Source: Bifidobacterium breve (GTDB taxonomy: Bacteria > Actinomycetota > Actinomycetes > S36-B12 > UBA5976). From it: a stretch of DNA of 6,649 bases. How positions within the stretch are numbered: position 1 is the stretch's first letter; the number at the start of each line of letters is the position of its first letter. The translations under genes and the position numbers were made by a program. The DNA lies in the NCBI GenBank assembly GCA_945861165.1, contig CAMATO010000060.1, positions 1-6,649 of the forward strand, given 5' to 3'. The notes beneath the pieces are model-generated. The model did no database searches. It was not told the DNA's origin and saw nothing but the letters and a program-made list of their open reading frames with translations. Positions 6,111 to 6,649 of the stretch are shown piece by piece.

Positions 6111-6649
6111 AGATCTGCACTGGCTCAAACTTTAAGAAATCTTGGCCCAGATGCACCAACTTTGTGTCAAGGTTGGAATTCTTTCGATTTGCTTGCCCAT
6201 TTGATTGTCAGAGAAACTAGACCTGATGCTGCACTTGGAATCTTTATCCCAGCACTGTCTTCATACAGTGACAAAGTTGCGGCCAAAATTAAGAAAAGTG
6301 ATTTTGAGACCTTAGTTCAAGAATTCGCAGACGGTCCTAAAAAATTCTCACCCTTTGCTTTCCCAGGAATCGACAACCTTGCTAACTCAATCGAGCTAGT
6401 GATTCATCACGAAGACCTGTTAAGGGGGCAACCAAATTATGTGCCAAGAATTTTTAGTGATTCGGATAAACAATTTTTATGGAAGCGATTTACTCAATCA
6501 AGCAAAATTTTCATGCGCAAGGCCAAAGTTGGAATAATAGCAAAATCTGATCAAGGAACATACACCGTTAAAACAGGTAAAAGTTGTGTGACAATTCAAG
6601 GTGAAGTAGTTGATTTATTTCTGTTTGCTTATGGTAGAAAATCTGCAGC
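6087..6649 (+). CDS. TIGR03085-family DinB/MDMPI-like metal-binding protein, 3' end outside window
   Basis: The open frame runs from ATG at 6087 to the window edge, giving 187 complete codons. The start MTSLAKRERSALAQTLRNLG, then GPDAPTLCQGW and DLLAHLIVRETRPDAA (34-49), is typical of the actinobacterial TIGR03085 group in the DinB-like/mycothiol-dependent maleylpyruvate isomerase (MDMPI) superfamily. Likely metal ligands are His38, Glu103 and His107. The Glu-x3-His spacing in ELVIHHED matches the Zn triad described for the Corynebacterium MDMPI enzyme. The C-terminal part (about 148-187), ending LFLFAYGRKSA, resembles the small second domain of this family. The substrate is unknown. A mycothiol-linked or other thiol-transfer role is only a superfamily-based guess. 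The gene diverges from hisI with 60 bases between them and appears to have a leaderless start. Most of the protein is probably visible. Confidence 0.88.
   Translation, partial: MTSLAKRERSALAQTLRNLGPDAPTLCQGWNSFDLLAHLIVRETRPDAALGIFIPALSSYSDKVAAKIKKSDFETLVQEFADGPKKFSPFAFPGIDNLANSIELVIHHEDLLRGQPNYVPRIFSDSDKQFLWKRFTQSSKIFMRKAKVGIIAKSDQGTYTVKTGKSCVTIQGEVVDLFLFAYGRKSA

Noticed and set aside
1..6649. A novel defence, mobile or otherwise undescribed system
   Set aside because: All complete frames of good length fall into known housekeeping or conserved actinobacterial families; no integrase, transposase, repeat array, tRNA or compositional break is visible.

Overview
This window is a conserved housekeeping region of an actinobacterial chromosome. 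Three things point to Actinobacteria: the gene order hisI-trpE-(HGxxPAAW protein)-trpC-trpB-trpA followed by a DsbA-like gene and lgt; the HGxxPAAW membrane protein and the TIGR03085-type protein, both of which I know only from Actinobacteria; and the lack of trpD, trpF and trpG in the trp cluster. The DNA is AT-rich for this phylum (sampled lines run from about 30 to 57% GC, roughly 40% overall by eye). Together with very short intergenic gaps, this suggests a streamlined low-GC lineage such as the freshwater acI group (Nanopelagicales). That placement is inference.

Layout: everything from 1 to 6026 is on the minus strand and reads right to left. The order is hisI (6026-5661), trpE (5657-4131), a 63-residue HGxxPAAW membrane protein (4103-3912), trpC (3899-3090), trpB (3085-1874) and trpA (1867-1070). 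After a 70-base gap come a membrane-anchored DsbA-like thioredoxin-fold protein (999-202) and the first 65 codons of lgt (195-1, TTG start, cut by the window edge). On the plus strand, diverging from hisI across 60 bases, is a TIGR03085-family DinB/MDMPI-like metal-binding protein (6087 to the edge, open at its 3' end). No gap exceeds 300 bases. I see no RNA gene, mobile element, CRISPR array or long repeat.

How it works together: TrpE makes anthranilate from chorismate, with a TrpG amidotransferase subunit encoded elsewhere. TrpC forms indole-3-glycerol phosphate, and TrpA/TrpB convert that to tryptophan. HisI carries out a step of histidine synthesis. TrpD and TrpG are not here. The TrpF step is probably done by a PriA-type HisA/TrpF isomerase, which would link the his and trp pathways. 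The downstream DsbA-like and Lgt genes serve envelope protein oxidation and lipoprotein maturation. The catalytic or ligand residues I checked in the enzymes are intact.

I did not find a new biological system. The items most worth a second look are the two uncharacterised conserved genes (HGxxPAAW and TIGR03085), the compact divergent promoter region with a predicted leaderless start, the poorly placed Shine-Dalgarno sequence of hisI, and four gene junctions that are in frame and separated by a single stop codon.
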